From Chitinophagaceae bacterium (GTDB lineage: Bacteria > Bacteroidota > Bacteroidia > Chitinophagales > Chitinophagaceae): a DNA stretch of 8,272 nt. Positions 7,161 to 8,272 of the stretch are shown piece by piece. The stretch is taken from contig PLEB01000146.1 of the NCBI GenBank assembly GCA_003136915.1, forward strand, positions 1 through 8,272, in the 5' to 3' direction. How positions within the stretch are numbered: position 1 is the stretch's first letter; each line of letters starts with the position of its first letter. The translations under genes were made by a program, and so were the position numbers. The notes under the pieces were generated by a model. That model was given only the letters and a program-made list of their open reading frames with translations. It made no database searches and had not been told where the DNA came from.

Positions 7161-7928
7161 ATGTCAGCCGGAGTTTCTAAATCTACCGAAAAGCTTGTAA
7201 ACATAATCGTCTGCGTTGGTGCAGCCGTGGTAATCTTTGGTGCATGGCAGAAAATCACCCACCAAAGGTTGGCTGACTTCTTCCTTACAGCAGGACTTCT
7301 TACGGAATCCCTGATCTTTCTTGTGTATGCATTCCTTCCTCCTCCCGGTGGTGAAATGCATGCATTGGCAGAAGCGCTTCCTAAACTGGCTGCGCATTCC
7401 GGAAATCCTTCATTGGAAAAGATGGATAAAATGATGCAGGAAGCTGATATCAATCCGGTATCACTGAGCCGCCTCAGCGAAGGATTCAAAAAATTCGGAA
7501 CTACCATTGAAAAAATCAGTGATGTTTCCGGAGCCCTTGCTGCAACATCTGACTATACTGCAAAAACTAAAGAAGCTGTTGTTGCACTGGATAGCATGAA
7601 ACATGCTTACCAGGGCGCTACTGCAACTATTTCCACATTAAACACCGCAGCAGAAAGCACTAAACAATTTCATAGCCAGGTTCAGGTCCTTACCAAAAAT
7701 CTGGGTCAGTTGAATACCCTCTACGAACTGGAACTGCAGGATAGCAACAATCACCTGAAAGCCATGAACAGCTTCTACAGCAATCTGGCGCAGGCGTCTG
7801 AAGCAATGAACGGCAGCGTAGCGGATGCGAAGAAAACACAGGAACAGGTTGCGATACTAGCCAAGAATCTCAGTAACCTCAACCATGTTTACGGTAATAT
7901 GCTGAGCGCAATGCAGGGAAGACAGTAA
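7161..7928 (+). CDS. gldL: Type IX secretion / gliding motor protein GldL (PorL)
   Basis: GldL forms the inner-membrane ring that, with the single GldM helix threaded through it, converts proton motive force into rotation powering the T9SS. This 255-residue protein has two hydrophobic helices (about 13-30 and 38-60), the second ending in FLPPP. In helix 1 the VCVGAAVVIFG stretch is followed by K31 in QKITH, and helix 2 carries E49 in GLLTESLIF. These correspond to the lysine and glutamate that the family uses for proton coupling (K27 and E49 in the Flavobacterium protein, as I recall). The loop between them is about four residues shorter than in that protein. The cytoplasmic part (62-255) is helical and contains two related 56-residue units (146-201 and 202-255), sharing QVxxLxKNLxxLNxxY. 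No Shine-Dalgarno sequence is present; the start is preceded by an A-rich leader, as is usual here. The gene sits 67 bases before gldM. Confidence 0.95.
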   Translation: MSAGVSKSTEKLVNIIVCVGAAVVIFGAWQKITHQRLADFFLTAGLLTESLIFLVYAFLPPPGGEMHALAEALPKLAAHSGNPSLEKMDKMMQEADINPVSLSRLSEGFKKFGTTIEKISDVSGALAATSDYTAKTKEAVVALDSMKHAYQGATATISTLNTAAESTKQFHSQVQVLTKNLGQLNTLYELELQDSNNHLKAMNSFYSNLAQASEAMNGSVADAKKTQEQVAILAKNLSNLNHVYGNMLSAMQGRQ

Positions 7929-7942
7929 ACCATTATTTAATT

Positions 7943-7987
7943 AACGGAATACCAATTCCCGAAAAACCTTGTTAACACATTAAATTC
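7943..7987 (+). repeat. Leader element copy 2 (before gldM) with hairpin
   Basis: GGAAT at 7946-7950 pairs with ATTCC at 7955-7959 around the loop ACCA; C7945 could also pair with G7961 past a one-base bulge. The stem ends 36 bases before the gldM ATG and is followed by CCTT, AAC and CATTAAA (7978-7984) in the same order as the element before gldL. A flanking TTAAC (7941-7945) and GTTAA (7971-7975) could form an alternative outer pairing. No T-run follows. Confidence 0.5.
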
Positions 7988-7995
7988 TCCCGCTC

Positions 7996-8272
7996 ATGTC
8001 CTTACCTAAAGAGCCCAGGCAAAAGATGATCAACATGATGTACATCGTGCTTACAGCATTGCTGGCACTGAATGTATCTGCTGAGATTCTTAACGCCTTC
8101 AAAACAGTAAATACAAGTATTAACCATTCCAACCTGGTCATTACAGAAAAAAATGACCTTACCTATAAAGCTTTCGCAGCAAATTTAAATGACCCTCAAA
8201 CAAAGGCCAATGCTGAGATCTGGGCTCCGAAAGCGATGGTGGCAAAGAAAATTTCAGGGGATCTTTATGATA
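7996..8272 (+). CDS. gldM: Type IX secretion / gliding motor protein GldM (PorM), 3' end cut by window
   Basis: The first 92 codons are present; the gene runs off the window end. GldM has one inner-membrane helix embedded in the GldL ring and a long row of periplasmic domains reaching the GldK/GldN ring, carrying motor torque across the periplasm. The start is diagnostic: PRQKMINMMYIVLTALLALN (residues 7-26), then SAEILNAF at 28-35. This is the family's cytoplasmic PRQKMIN motif, followed by the membrane helix with its conserved glutamate (E30 here). The helix ends near residue 35, and the following charged helical stretch (VNTSINHSNLVITEKND onward) begins the periplasmic D1 domain. The ATG at 7996 is chosen because it puts the PRQKMIN motif at its usual place near the N terminus. 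The full protein is normally about 500 residues. gldN should follow. Confidence 0.95.
   Translation, partial: MSLPKEPRQKMINMMYIVLTALLALNVSAEILNAFKTVNTSINHSNLVITEKNDLTYKAFAANLNDPQTKANAEIWAPKAMVAKKISGDLYD

Overview
The window reads as a chromosomal segment of a member of the Bacteroidota. The basis is a type IX secretion (gliding) gene cluster gldK-gldL-gldM, which is known only from that phylum, a Bacteroidota-type promoter (TTTG-N19-TATAATTG), A-rich leaders without strong Shine-Dalgarno sequences, and a DUF4271-hemD gene pair. Several details recall Chitinophagales/Sphingobacteriales-like genomes, but that finer placement is a guess. All six genes lie on the + strand. I see no rRNA, tRNA, CRISPR array, insertion sequence or other mobile element, and no gene-free stretch longer than about 170 bases.

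Layout: (1) 2-1627, the 3' part of an Omp85/BamA-TamA-type outer-membrane protein gene, cut by the window start. (2) A 95-base spacer with two mutually exclusive hairpins and a T-run, a possible weak terminator. (3) 1723-2742, a DUF4271 multi-pass membrane protein with a signal peptide and a TTG start. (4) 2773-3576, uroporphyrinogen-III synthase (hemD), overlapping by ATGA with (5) 3573-5585, a thioredoxin-like YyaL/SPATA20 (DUF255) protein. (6) A 169-base intergenic region with the best promoter in the window and a 13-base tandem repeat. (7) 5755-7038 gldK, 7161-7928 gldL and the first 92 codons of gldM (7996 to the window end), the core of the type IX secretion system.

How the genes fit together: GldL and GldM form the proton-driven inner-membrane motor of the T9SS. 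GldM spans the periplasm to reach the GldK/GldN lipoprotein ring under the outer membrane. gldN would be expected just beyond the window. hemD belongs to tetrapyrrole (heme) synthesis; DUF4271 often sits beside it in this phylum and has no known function. YyaL is translationally coupled to hemD, but its role is not established. Arginine codon choice changes sharply between the YyaL gene and gldK, consistent with the secretion genes being a separate and more highly expressed unit.

I did not find a wholly new system. The most worthwhile non-standard signal is a roughly 45-base imperfectly duplicated leader element (GGAAT-N4-ATTCC hairpin, then CCTT...AAC...CATTAAA) placed just before both gldL and gldM. 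Next are the repeat in the gldK leader and a 56-residue internal duplication in GldL.
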